Source: Clostridiales bacterium (GTDB lineage Bacteria; Bacillota; Clostridia; Christensenellales; Aristaeellaceae). From it: a stretch of DNA of 64,000 nucleotides. Position 1 is the stretch's first letter; the number at the start of each line of letters is the position of its first letter. Below are positions 17,099 through 25,425 of this stretch, piece by piece. Below the pieces are notes generated by a model. It had not been told where the DNA came from. It made no database searches and was given only the letters and a program-made list of their open reading frames with translations. Where the stretch lies: contig SVGS01000004.1 of the NCBI GenBank assembly GCA_015056205.1, positions 79,423 to 143,422 on the forward strand. Reading direction: 5' to 3'. Both the position numbers and the translations under genes were made by a program.

Positions 17099-17626
17099 AT
17101 GAGCCGACTGACGGATCGGATCAGCTATCTGCAGGGCCTGGCGGAGGGCATGAAGCTGAACCCGGGCAAGGACAGCCATAAGCTGATCCTGGGAATCCTG
17201 GATGTGCTGGGAGACGTGGGGGATGCTTTTGACGCCCTGGCGGAAGCCCATGGCGAGCTGAACGAATATGTGGAAAGCATCGATGCCAATCTGGCGGATC
17301 TGGAAGCGGCCTGCTATGCGAATGCGGCGGAGGATGAAGCCGGAGAAGGGGAAGACCCGGAGACCGGCCTGATCCAGTATGTCTGCCCCCATTGCGGCGG
17401 CACGGTGGATGTGGATCCGGATGACATCGATTTTGACGAGGAGGCGCTTTGCCCCCTCTGCGGAAAAGCCCTGTTTCCCGTGCTTCCGGAGGAACCGGAT
17501 CAGGAGCCGGAAAGCAAACCGGAGACTCAGCCGGCGAACAAACCGGATCAGAAGCCGGAAAGCAGCCCGGAAACCCAGCCGGCAGGCAAACCGGATCAGA
17601 AGCCGGAAAGTAAGCCGGAAGCATAA
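17099..17626 (+). CDS. CD1247-type zinc-ribbon protein with repetitive C-terminus
   Basis: A 175-residue protein. The N-terminal part (SRLTDRISYLQGLAEGMKL) is a helical domain I associate with the clostridial CD1247 family, followed by a zinc ribbon with CPHCGG and CPLCGK (about residues 99-124) separated by an acidic stretch. Residues 132-175 are a 16-residue repeat rich in Pro, Glu, Lys and Gln (KPDQKPES core, 2.75 copies). The start is two bases after the efp stop, with GAAGAGGG inside the efp end as ribosome site, so it is almost certainly in the efp transcript. Function is unknown; the genomic link to efp suggests a translation-related or conserved housekeeping role. Confidence 0.75.
   Translation: MSRLTDRISYLQGLAEGMKLNPGKDSHKLILGILDVLGDVGDAFDALAEAHGELNEYVESIDANLADLEAACYANAAEDEAGEGEDPETGLIQYVCPHCGGTVDVDPDDIDFDEEALCPLCGKALFPVLPEEPDQEPESKPETQPANKPDQKPESSPETQPAGKPDQKPESKPEA
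17492..17623 (+). repeat. In-frame 48 bp tandem repeat encoding a Pro/Glu/Lys tail
   Basis: Two full and one partial copies of a 48 bp unit encode EPDQEPESKPETQPAN, KPDQKPESSPETQPAG and KPDQKPESKPEA. The unit is a multiple of three, so copy number can change without breaking the frame. Confidence 0.85.
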
Positions 17627-17644
17627 TCAGGACGAAGGAAAAAC

Positions 17645-17676
17645 GGAGAATGCGGTCACGCATTCTCCATTTTTTT
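17645..17676. terminator. Terminator of the efp operon, overlapping the 3' end of ktrA
   Basis: GGAGAATGCG and CGCATTCTCC pair around the loop GTCA and are followed by seven T. The same DNA encodes the last residues (MENA) of KtrA on the other strand, so the two convergent units share it. Confidence 0.85.
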
Positions 17677-18303
17677 GATCGTGTTGTAAGGCCCGAGCAC
17701 CACAAAAATGTCGTCCCGCCGGACGGGCCGGTCGATATCCGGGGGAATGACCAGCTTCTCTCCCTCCCGGGTGGCCAGGATATTGGCGCCGAAGCGGGAA
17801 CGCAGATCCAGCTCCCGGATGCTCCGGCCCGCCCATTTGAGCGGGGCATGAATCTCCAGAATGCCGTATTCGTCGCTCAGCTCGATGTATTCCATGATGC
17901 CGGTGGAAGTCAGCCCCAGGGCCAGCTTATCCGCCGTTTCCCGCTCCGGAATGATGACCCGGTTGGCGCCCAGCCGTTCCAGAATTTCCTTATGGGTGTC
18001 GTTCTGCGCCTTGCAGAGGACGTAAGGCACCTTCAGGGTTTTCAGATTCATGGTGATCAGGGCGGAGGCTCCCAGATCCGACCCGATGGCTATCACCGCC
18101 CGGTCCACATGATCCGCGCCCAGCCGGGCCAGCACGTCATAGTCCTGAGCGTCCGCGACGACCGCCCGGGTCACCCGGTCGGCGATCCGGTTGACAATGG
18201 CCTCGTCCCTGTCGATGGCCAGCACCTCCTCGCCGCAGGCATACAGGCGAACGGCCAGTTCGAATCCAAACCGTCCGAGACCGATGATGATATAGGACTT
18301 CAT
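17656..18303 (-). CDS. ktrA: Potassium-uptake regulatory subunit KtrA (TrkA family)
   Basis: A 215-residue cytosolic gating ring subunit. The N-terminal RCK_N Rossmann domain has IIGLGRFGFELA (residues 5-16) and the acidic VLAIDRDE that binds the nucleotide ribose; the C-terminal RCK_C domain begins near HAPLKWAGRSIRELDL and may bind c-di-AMP as in other Firmicutes. It is 13 bp downstream of ktrB in the same operon, and its stop overlaps the convergent efp terminator. Length is normal for KtrA. Confidence 0.93.
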   Translation of the reverse strand: MKSYIIIGLGRFGFELAVRLYACGEEVLAIDRDEAIVNRIADRVTRAVVADAQDYDVLARLGADHVDRAVIAIGSDLGASALITMNLKTLKVPYVLCKAQNDTHKEILERLGANRVIIPERETADKLALGLTSTGIMEYIELSDEYGILEIHAPLKWAGRSIRELDLRSRFGANILATREGEKLVIPPDIDRPVRRDDIFVVLGPYNTIKKMENA

Positions 18304-18316
18304 AGCCTTTCCCTCC

Positions 18317-19696
18317 TTATCCGATCATCAGATCGGCGTTGGCATATTGATATTGCTGACCGATCGGCTTGTTCCGCAGGAAGCCGCAGCTGACCGTCAG
18401 AACGCCGACCCGGCCGAAATACATCAGCAGGATGATCACCAGCTGCGGCACCGGCCGCAGCGTCGGTGTCAGGCCGGTGCTCAGCCCCACGGTTCCGATG
18501 GCGGAAACCGTCTCGAACAGGGCGTTCTCAAAGCGGGCCGGACCGGTCGCACAGATCAGAATGGCGCTGAAGAAGGCCATGCCGATCATCAGCGTGAAAA
18601 TCGTGATGGCGTTCAGCGCGTTCTCGCCGGTAATGGTCCGGTGAAACACGCTGACGGTCTGCCGCCCGCGCATCCGGTTCCACAGGAACATGAGCAGTAC
18701 TACGAAGGTGACGGTTTTCAGGCCGCCCGCGGTGGATCCGGAGGAGCCGCCGATGAGCATCAGAAAGATGGAAAGCCCCTTGCCGGCCGCCGAAAGTCCG
18801 CCCTGATCGATGCCGGCGAAGCCGGCGGTCCGCAGGGTTACGGACTGGAAGAAGGCGGCCAGGATTCGGGACGGCCAGGGAAGGGAACCCAGGGTCCGGG
18901 GATTATCCCATTCCAGCAGACAGAATCCGACGGTCCCTCCCAGGAGCAGGATGCCGGTGACGATCAGCACCAGCTTGGTATAGACGCTGAGCCGGCGGGT
19001 TTTCCGGACCCGGAGCACGTCGTCCCAGACCAGGAAGCCCAGACCGCCGAGAACGATCAGCGCGGACAGCGTCAGCATGACGATCAGGTCGGACTGATAG
19101 GGAATCATGGAGGCCCCGGGCTCCATGCAGCCGAGAATGTCGAACCCGGCGTTGCAGAAGGCCGAAACCGCGTGAAAAACGCCCATCCAGACCGCCTGGG
19201 GAAAGGGAAAATCCGCCAGGAACCGCAGCGTCAGAATCAGCGCGCCGGCGCCCTCCAGCACGAAGGAGCGGAACAGCAGCCGCCTCTGCTGGGTCATGAT
19301 GTCTCCCAGCCGGTCCGCCCCGATGGATTCGGCGATGACCAGCCGGGACTGGAGGCTCATTTTCCGGCGGCGGAAGGCGATAAAGGTCAGGGAGGCGGCG
19401 GACATGAAGCCCAGGCCTCCGATCTCGATCATGGTCAGGATCACGGCCTGGCCGAAGGGGCTCCACAGGCTCCAGGTGTCCCCCCGCACCAGTCCGGTGA
19501 CGCAGGTCGCCGAGGTCGCGGTAAACAGACCGGTCAGAAAGCCGTGGCTGCGCCCGGTGCGCGACGCGGCGGGCGTGGTCAGCAGCAGGGCTCCCAGCAG
19601 AATCAGGCCTGCAAACCCCAGGGCGATCACCCGGGGGATGCTGACAGAACGGCGCTTTTCCCGAATAACGCGGTTCGGTTTCTTTCCGGAGCTCAT
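18317..19696 (-). CDS. ktrB: Potassium-uptake channel subunit KtrB (TrkH family)
   Basis: A 459-residue membrane protein with about eight to ten hydrophobic segments and four pore loops, recognisable as SATCVTGL, SAFCNAGF, TLRTAGFA and SAIGTVGLS; each has the selectivity-filter glycine. It forms the K+ (and Na+-coupled) channel with KtrA. The start at 19696 is chosen because AAGGGG lies seven bases before it; an in-frame ATG at 19711 has no such site. A good promoter and three 11-12 bp direct repeats lie in the 5' region. Confidence 0.93.
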   Translation of the reverse strand: MSSGKKPNRVIREKRRSVSIPRVIALGFAGLILLGALLLTTPAASRTGRSHGFLTGLFTATSATCVTGLVRGDTWSLWSPFGQAVILTMIEIGGLGFMSAASLTFIAFRRRKMSLQSRLVIAESIGADRLGDIMTQQRRLLFRSFVLEGAGALILTLRFLADFPFPQAVWMGVFHAVSAFCNAGFDILGCMEPGASMIPYQSDLIVMLTLSALIVLGGLGFLVWDDVLRVRKTRRLSVYTKLVLIVTGILLLGGTVGFCLLEWDNPRTLGSLPWPSRILAAFFQSVTLRTAGFAGIDQGGLSAAGKGLSIFLMLIGGSSGSTAGGLKTVTFVVLLMFLWNRMRGRQTVSVFHRTITGENALNAITIFTLMIGMAFFSAILICATGPARFENALFETVSAIGTVGLSTGLTPTLRPVPQLVIILLMYFGRVGVLTVSCGFLRNKPIGQQYQYANADLMIG

Positions 19697-19732
19697 GCTT
19701 GTCCCCTTCATTTCGCTTCATTAGAATCGGAT

Positions 19733-19769
19733 TGGAATCGGATTTTGAATCTGATTTCGCACGCCAGTA
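19733..19769. repeat. Three 11-12 bp direct repeats in the ktrB leader
   Basis: GAATCGGATTG, GAATCGGATTTT and GAATCTGATTTC are arranged head to tail between the ktrB promoter and start codon. They cover the expected transcription start and could be a regulator site. Confidence 0.6.
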
Positions 19770-19794
19770 TACACCAAACCCGAAAAACAGACAA
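19766..19794 (-). promoter_or_regulatory. Promoter of ktrBA
   Basis: On the minus strand TTGTCT (19794-19789), 17 bp, TATACT (19771-19766). The expected start near 19759 falls within the direct repeats. Confidence 0.65.
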
Positions 19795-19799
19795 GTTTC

Positions 19800-19828
19800 T
19801 TGCTAAACCGGTGTAAAAAGGGTACAAT
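19800..19828 (+). promoter_or_regulatory. Promoter of the GT2 glycosyltransferase gene
   Basis: TTGCTA (19800-19805), 17 bp, TACAAT (19823-19828). It is back to back with the ktrB promoter, with only five bases between the -35 boxes. The leader that follows is made of ATCCGGA(A)n repeats (19841-19890). Confidence 0.6.
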
Positions 19829-19910
19829 CGGAGAAACGGAATCCGGAAAAATCCGGAAAAAATCCGGAACGGTCCGGAGGGATCCGGATTGATCCACAGG
19901 AGGAAAGAAC

Positions 19911-20909
19911 ATGAGCGCGAGACCCGTTCTCTGGATTGTGATTCCCTGCTACAATGAGGAGCAGGTGCTTCCGCTGACCGCCCCTCTCTTTACCGGAAAG
20001 CTGGAGCAGCTGGCGGCGGCCGGTAAAATCAGTCCAAACAGCCGGGCGCTTTTTGTGAATGACGGTTCCTCCGACTGCACCTGGGAGATCATCCGGAATC
20101 TGGCGGAGCGGGACGAGCGGATCCTGGGCATCTGCCAGAGCCGGAACCGGGGGCATCAGAACGCCGTGCTGGCCGGGCTGATGGAGGCCATGAACCGGTG
20201 CGATATCACCATTTCCATCGACTGCGACGGGCAGGACGATGTCAATGCCATGGACGAGATGGTGGATCAGTATCTGCAGGGCGCGGAGGTGGTTTACGGC
20301 GTCCGCTCCCGCCGGGATACGGATACCTGGTTCAAGCGCTTCACCGCGGAGAGCTTCTATAAGCTGATGAACCGGCTGGGCGCGGAGGTGGTTTTCAACC
20401 ACGCGGATTACCGCCTGATCTCCGCGAAGGTCCTGCGCCATTTCGCCGATTTTGAGGAGGTCAATATTTTCCTGCGCGGGCTGGTGCCGCTGGTCGGCTT
20501 CCCCAGCGCGCAGGTGTATTATGAGCGGGCGGAAAGGCTGGCGGGCAAGAGCCATTATCCCCTGAAAAAAATGCTGGCCCTGGCTTTTAACGGCATTACC
20601 AGCCTGAGCATCAAGCCGATCACCCTGATCACCGGCTTCGGGATCGTCTTCAGCCTGGTGGGGCTTGTTCTGATGATCTGGGCCGTGGTGGAGGCAATCC
20701 TGGGCCATACGGTGGCCGGCTGGGCTTCCACGGTCTGCATTATCTGCCTGCTGGGCGGCATCCAGCTGATCAGCCTGGGCGTGATCGGGCAGTACGTGGG
20801 CAAAACCTATCTGGAAAGCAAGCGCCGTCCCCGCTACATCATTTCCTCCCGCACCTGGGAAAAGGAAGAGCGGCACTGGCTGGAAGAAAAGGATCCGCAA
20901 GGGGTCTGA
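19911..20909 (+). CDS. GT2 family polyprenyl-phosphate glycosyltransferase (GtrB/DPM1-like)
   Basis: A 332-residue membrane-attached transferase. The GT-A domain starts IVIPCYNEE and has the nucleotide-binding FVNDGSSD and the metal-binding SIDCDGQDD (Asp104, Asp106). Two hydrophobic hairpins near residues 237-260 and 268-292 anchor it in the membrane, followed by a basic cytosolic tail. This architecture belongs to enzymes that move a sugar from a nucleotide donor to undecaprenyl phosphate. AGGAGG lies seven bases before the ATG. No flippase or other glycan genes adjoin it, so the sugar and final acceptor are unknown. Confidence 0.88.
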   Translation: MSARPVLWIVIPCYNEEQVLPLTAPLFTGKLEQLAAAGKISPNSRALFVNDGSSDCTWEIIRNLAERDERILGICQSRNRGHQNAVLAGLMEAMNRCDITISIDCDGQDDVNAMDEMVDQYLQGAEVVYGVRSRRDTDTWFKRFTAESFYKLMNRLGAEVVFNHADYRLISAKVLRHFADFEEVNIFLRGLVPLVGFPSAQVYYERAERLAGKSHYPLKKMLALAFNGITSLSIKPITLITGFGIVFSLVGLVLMIWAVVEAILGHTVAGWASTVCIICLLGGIQLISLGVIGQYVGKTYLESKRRPRYIISSRTWEKEERHWLEEKDPQGV

Positions 20910-20932
20910 CGGGTTCTGGAAATATTTCCCTG

Positions 20933-20961
20933 TTGCTTTTGGCGGGCAATCCGTCTATAAT
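20933..20961 (+). promoter_or_regulatory. Promoter of the Cna-B protein gene
   Basis: TTGCTT (20933-20938), 17 bp, TATAAT (20956-20961), 78 bp before the ATG. Confidence 0.65.
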
Positions 20962-21039
20962 GGATTCTGTATCAGTATATCCTTTTTGGAGCACTGAAAA
21001 GAGCAGGAACCCGTACGACAGCAGAGGGGAGAATTGCAG

Positions 21040-22944
21040 ATGAAAGAACGGTTATGGCGGATTGTGTCCGTCCTGTGTGTGCTGGCGATGGCGCTGGGCT
21101 GTCTGGCCTATGGCGCGGCCGAGCAGACCCAGCAGCAATACGGAATTGTGACCATCAACTGGCAGGATGAGAATAACGCGGACGGGATCCGGCCGGCCAG
21201 CGTCACCATCGGGGGCGCTGAGCTGAAGGCGGATAACGGATGGACCGGGATCGGCAACGTGCCGGTGGCGAGCGTGCCGGATTTGGGGCATTATTCCGCC
21301 GGCACCATCAGCGTGAACGGTGACATCACGACCGTTACCTATGTCCATCGGGTCGAGAAGAGAACTGTGACCCCTAAGGTGGTCTGGGATGATGAGAATA
21401 ACGCGAAAGGGATCCGCCCTTCGTCCCTGCCTGTCCGGGTGCTGCAGAACGGCAATCCGTATACGGCCGAGCTGAAGGTCGGCGCGAGCAACGGCTGGGG
21501 GCTGGAACTGTCTCTGCCGGAAAATCTGTACGGACGGATGGAATCAGCGGTATACGCGATCTCCGCTCCGGATGTGGCCGGCTACAAGAAGGATCGCAAC
21601 GGTGTAGAGATGATTTATACCCTGCAGACCGGTAAGCTGAGCCTGAATGCTTCCGTTTCGGGCGCGCCGGCGGGGGCCGATCTGAGCGGCCTGCGCCTGC
21701 GGGTGGACGGGCCGGATCCGATGATGCCGGCGACCCTGACCTATGCGGACATAGCCAATGGCTCCGTTAGTTTCGGCGATGTGCTGCCCGGTGTTTATCT
21801 GGTGGAGGATCTGAACGCGGATACCCTGGTGCCGGGTTACCGGCTGAACGGTTCCGCCAGCCGTGTGGCGGACGCGGTGCAGGTTCTGGCTGACGGTTCA
21901 GCTGAACTGAACTTCCGCTTTGTCTACAGCCAGCCGGACGCGGTGAAGCCGGAGGATCTCCCGGATCCCACCACGAATCTGGGTGCGCTGTCCTTTGATA
22001 TTCTGGGGCCGGATCCGGACCAGATGCCTATCCGTGGGCTGACCTACGCGAAGTTTACGAACGGACAGTTTGAACTGAATAATCTGGTGCCCGGCACCTA
22101 TGTGGTGGTGGAGCGGAACGCCGAAACCCTGGTGGATCTCTATACCCTGCGCAGCGACAGCACCACCGGCCTGATTCTGACGGTGGAAGGCGGCAAGACG
22201 GTGACCGCGAGGCTGTATAACCACTATGCGCCCGCGCCCACGCCGGAACCGGACGCGGTGACGGTCAGCGTGCCGGTGGTCAAGACCTGGAACGATAATA
22301 ACGACGCGGACGGCAACCGTCCGGCCCAGGTCACCGTGCGGCTGTATGCCGACGGGGTGGAGACGGCCAGTGCCGCGCTGAACGCGGCGAACAACTGGTC
22401 CTACACCTTCGAGAATCTGCCCCGGAACAATGACGCCGGCGAGGAGATTGCCTACACGATCCTGGAGGATCAGGTACCTCAGTACCGGACGACCATCCGC
22501 GGCTATAACGTGGTGAATGATTATGTGCCGGAAACGGTCAGCGCTTCCGTGACCAAGATCTGGGATGATGAAAACGATGCGGCCGGCATGCGGCCGCTGA
22601 GCGTCGCCATGAGCCTGTCCAACGGACGGGAAACCGTGGCGGTGGCCGTGCTGAACGAGAGTAACGGCTGGTCCAGGACGGTGAATAACCTCCCGGCGAT
22701 GCTGGACGGGCAGCCCGCCGTCTATACCTGGACCGAGCAGCAGACCCTGGGCTACACCCTCACCGATCTGCAGGAGAACGGAAACAACGCGGTCTTTACC
22801 AATACCGCGTATGTGCGGCCGGCGGTGGAGGAGGCCAACCTGCCGCTGAGACGGCCCGGCAATACCTTCTACATCTTCGAGGATTATGAGACGCCTCTGG
22901 GTGTGGAGATCATGATTAACCATGTCGGCGACTGCTTTGACTGA
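21040..22944 (+). CDS. Secreted Cna-B-type collagen-binding-like surface protein
   Basis: A 634-residue exported protein with a signal peptide ending near AYGAAE. Six beta-sandwich units follow. Units with WxDENNAxGxRP-type openings (at about 38, 115, 420 and 510) are Cna-B domains, and two central units (about 200-400) look like SpaA/prealbumin-type repeats (VDGPDP, ILGPDPDQ, PGVYLVE/PGTYVVVE). The end (PLRRPGNTFYIFEDYETPLG and then VEIMINHVGDCFD) contains no LPXTG or membrane helix, unlike most pilin-type Cna-B proteins, and no sortase gene is adjacent. GAGGGGAG precedes the ATG. Fibre or scaffold function is inferred. The next gene, 56 bp on, encodes a solute-binding protein. Confidence 0.8.
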   Translation: MKERLWRIVSVLCVLAMALGCLAYGAAEQTQQQYGIVTINWQDENNADGIRPASVTIGGAELKADNGWTGIGNVPVASVPDLGHYSAGTISVNGDITTVTYVHRVEKRTVTPKVVWDDENNAKGIRPSSLPVRVLQNGNPYTAELKVGASNGWGLELSLPENLYGRMESAVYAISAPDVAGYKKDRNGVEMIYTLQTGKLSLNASVSGAPAGADLSGLRLRVDGPDPMMPATLTYADIANGSVSFGDVLPGVYLVEDLNADTLVPGYRLNGSASRVADAVQVLADGSAELNFRFVYSQPDAVKPEDLPDPTTNLGALSFDILGPDPDQMPIRGLTYAKFTNGQFELNNLVPGTYVVVERNAETLVDLYTLRSDSTTGLILTVEGGKTVTARLYNHYAPAPTPEPDAVTVSVPVVKTWNDNNDADGNRPAQVTVRLYADGVETASAALNAANNWSYTFENLPRNNDAGEEIAYTILEDQVPQYRTTIRGYNVVNDYVPETVSASVTKIWDDENDAAGMRPLSVAMSLSNGRETVAVAVLNESNGWSRTVNNLPAMLDGQPAVYTWTEQQTLGYTLTDLQENGNNAVFTNTAYVRPAVEEANLPLRRPGNTFYIFEDYETPLGVEIMINHVGDCFD

Positions 22945-23000
22945 CGAACCGGTGGCGCGGGGGCGCCGGACCGGAATATGTGAGGAAAGGGCCTGATATT

Positions 23001-25283
23001 GTGAACGCGATGAAGAAAATCCTTTGCCTGGCGCTGTCTCTGATGATGCTGTCCCTCCCGCTGCTGTCCCAGGCGGAAAACGCCGCGGAAGCCCCGGCGG
23101 AGGTTCCGCTGGAGGAGATTCAGTTTCCGGAGGAACTGAAGGTCGGCCATCCCACCATTACCAAGGGCGACTTTTTCACGGAGCTCTTCGGCAATGATAC
23201 GGCGGATATCGACGTACGGGCGCTGGTGCACGGCTATAACCTGGTAAACTGGGATCAGAACCAGGGCGAATACGTCTTCGACCCCTCCGTGGTGGAGGAA
23301 GTTATCGTCGGTTCGGATGAATACGGCAACCGGGTCTATAAGATGATGCTCTGCGACGACCTGTTCTATTCCGACGGCAGCAAGATCACCGCGTGGGACT
23401 ATGCCTTCTCCATGCTGCTGATGATGAGCCCCGAAATCGAGCAGATCGGCGGAAAGATTTACCGGGCGGAGCATCTGCTGGGCTATAAGGAATATATCGA
23501 CGCCCGCCGCCGGGAAATCGCCGGGGAAACCCTGGAGATTCAGGATAAGGTGCTGACCGGCGTGGAAGTGCACAGCGACCGGGAACTGTGGGTCTGGCTG
23601 GACGTGGACTTCCTGCCCTACTTCTTCGAGGTCGGCCTGCTGCTGTGCGAGCCCTATCCGATTCAGGTCATCGCTCCCGGATGCAAGGTGTATTCCGGCC
23701 CCGGGGATTACGGCGTGTATATCGGCAATGAGGATCCGACTGTCACGGAGCCCCTGTATACCGCGGAGCTGCTCCGGAAAACCATTCTGGATCCGGAAAC
23801 CGGTTACAACTCTCATCCCAGCGTGGTCTCCGGCCCCTATACCATGCTGAGCTGGGACGGCGTGACCTCCCATTATGAAATCAACCCCTATTTCAAGGGC
23901 GCCTGGTATCATAACAGCCTGCCGAACGGCTATGAAAACGGTCCGGTGGAATACATCCCGATGCTGGACGCGGAAGGCAATCCGATGCTGGATGCCCAGG
24001 GAAATGCCTATTATCTGGTCAAGCCCACCATTCAGAAGGTTTCCTTCACGGTGGCGGATAACGATACCATGATTCAGAAGCTGGCGGACGGCGAGCTGGA
24101 TCTGGTCAACAAGATCACCTACGGGCCCACCATTCTGGAGGGTATGAGCCGGGCCGGCGAAGCGGGCCTGAGCTTCTCCAACTATCCCCGGATCGGGCTG
24201 TCCTTCCTGACCTTCACCTACGACTGGCCCACCGTGCATGAGAAGGAAGTGCGCCAGGCCATCGCCTGGTGTATGGACCGGGATCTGCTGACCGGCGAAT
24301 ACTGCGGCGTGAAGAATCCGGAAACCGGGGAGATCGCCCAGAACTTCGGCCTGCGGGTGGACGGATATTTCGGAATTGAGCAGTGGGAATACCTGCTGGT
24401 CACCCGCCAGGTCGGCTGGCCGGTGAACTTCATCGATGAGGAAACTGTGAAGATCAAGCTCGAAGAGGGCGAGGAGGATCCCACCAAGAAGTTCAAGAAC
24501 CGGTATTACACCACCGACGCGGAAATGGAACAGATGATCGCCGCGTGGGAAGCCCTGGCCACGGAGTGGGAAGACGCCCTGGTGGAATACACCGTGGATC
24601 TGGAAAAGGCCACTGCCCTGCTGGACAAGGCGAAGTGGAACCTGAACCGCAGCGGCGAGGCTTTCCGGCCCGGCGTGGACGATGTCCGCTGCAAGGATAT
24701 CGACGGCACGATCGTTCCCCTGGATCTGAAGATGCTCTATCCGGCCGGAAACCACATGGCGGAGTTCATGCAGGAGGAAGGCAACTTTGTGGACAACCTG
24801 GCGAAGGTCGGCATTAAGCTGGAGCTGGTGCCCGCGCCCATGGAAGAGCTGCTGAAGGCCTATTACCGCCAGACGGAACGCACGACCGACATGATCTACC
24901 TGGCGACCAACTTCCACATCGTGGTGGACCCCTCTATCACCTATTCCACGGATCCCACCGTCAACCACGAGATCTGGAACAACACCTATTCGGATGACGA
25001 GGAGCTGTATTACGATGCCGTCAGCATGCGGAAGACGGAGCCCGGTGATGTGTTCGAATACGTGAGCAAGTGGATCGCCTTCCAGAAGCGGTACAATGAA
25101 GTGCTGCCGACGATCCCGATCTACTCCAACATCTATTTTGACTTCTATACGCAGTATCTGCAGAACTACGAAATTACCAGCACCGTCACCTGGTCCCAGG
25201 CCATCGTCAAGGCCTTCTTCGGACTCCCGGTTACGGCTGAGGAACCCGCGGAGGAAGGCGACGATCTGGAGTTCGCCGACTGA
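23001..25283 (+). CDS. Family 5 extracellular solute-binding protein, unusually long
   Basis: A 760-residue exported protein. The signal peptide (MKKILCLALSLMMLSLPLLS) ends at AENAA without a lipobox cysteine, unlike typical Gram-positive binding proteins. The SBP_bac_5 fold is recognised from FSDG-like YSDGSKITAWDYAFS, SGPYTM, LADGELDLVNKITYG, VRQAIAWCMDRD and a C-terminal IPIYSNIYFDFY. It is about 200 residues longer than usual, with insertions around AEGNPMLDAQGNAYYLVK and an acidic FIDEETVKIKLEEGEEDPTK segment. No permease or ATPase is adjacent. GTG at 23001 has GAGGAAAGGG upstream; ATG at 23010 is the alternative. It may serve a transporter elsewhere or act as a free peptide-binding protein. 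Confidence 0.82.
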   Translation: MNAMKKILCLALSLMMLSLPLLSQAENAAEAPAEVPLEEIQFPEELKVGHPTITKGDFFTELFGNDTADIDVRALVHGYNLVNWDQNQGEYVFDPSVVEEVIVGSDEYGNRVYKMMLCDDLFYSDGSKITAWDYAFSMLLMMSPEIEQIGGKIYRAEHLLGYKEYIDARRREIAGETLEIQDKVLTGVEVHSDRELWVWLDVDFLPYFFEVGLLLCEPYPIQVIAPGCKVYSGPGDYGVYIGNEDPTVTEPLYTAELLRKTILDPETGYNSHPSVVSGPYTMLSWDGVTSHYEINPYFKGAWYHNSLPNGYENGPVEYIPMLDAEGNPMLDAQGNAYYLVKPTIQKVSFTVADNDTMIQKLADGELDLVNKITYGPTILEGMSRAGEAGLSFSNYPRIGLSFLTFTYDWPTVHEKEVRQAIAWCMDRDLLTGEYCGVKNPETGEIAQNFGLRVDGYFGIEQWEYLLVTRQVGWPVNFIDEETVKIKLEEGEEDPTKKFKNRYYTTDAEMEQMIAAWEALATEWEDALVEYTVDLEKATALLDKAKWNLNRSGEAFRPGVDDVRCKDIDGTIVPLDLKMLYPAGNHMAEFMQEEGNFVDNLAKVGIKLELVPAPMEELLKAYYRQTERTTDMIYLATNFHIVVDPSITYSTDPTVNHEIWNNTYSDDEELYYDAVSMRKTEPGDVFEYVSKWIAFQKRYNEVLPTIPIYSNIYFDFYTQYLQNYEITSTVTWSQAIVKAFFGLPVTAEEPAEEGDDLEFAD

Positions 25284-25334
25284 CGGACCGCGGAAACAAC
25301 CGCGTTCCGCCGGAACCGGATCCCATCGGAAATC

Positions 25335-25367
25335 ACACCGGAAGTCAGAGGACTTCCGGTGTTTTCT
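25335..25367 (+). terminator. Hairpin after the solute-binding protein gene
   Basis: A perfect 12 bp stem (ACACCGGAAGTC and its complement) closes the loop AGAG and is followed by TTTCT. The T tract is short. Confidence 0.65.
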
Positions 25368-25425
25368 GGAAGAAAACGGGAACCGGGCGCCCGAAGCCCG
25401 GAAGAAAACAGAGGAGGCGAAGCCT

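Noticed and set aside
18347..19816. 489-residue frame opposite ktrB
   Set aside because: Composition is Gln/Gly/Asp-rich without hydrophobic pattern; ktrB is certain.
19841..19890. ATCCGGA(A)n repeats considered as CRISPR or iterons
   Set aside because: Units are too short and irregular with no spacers; they look like low-complexity leader.
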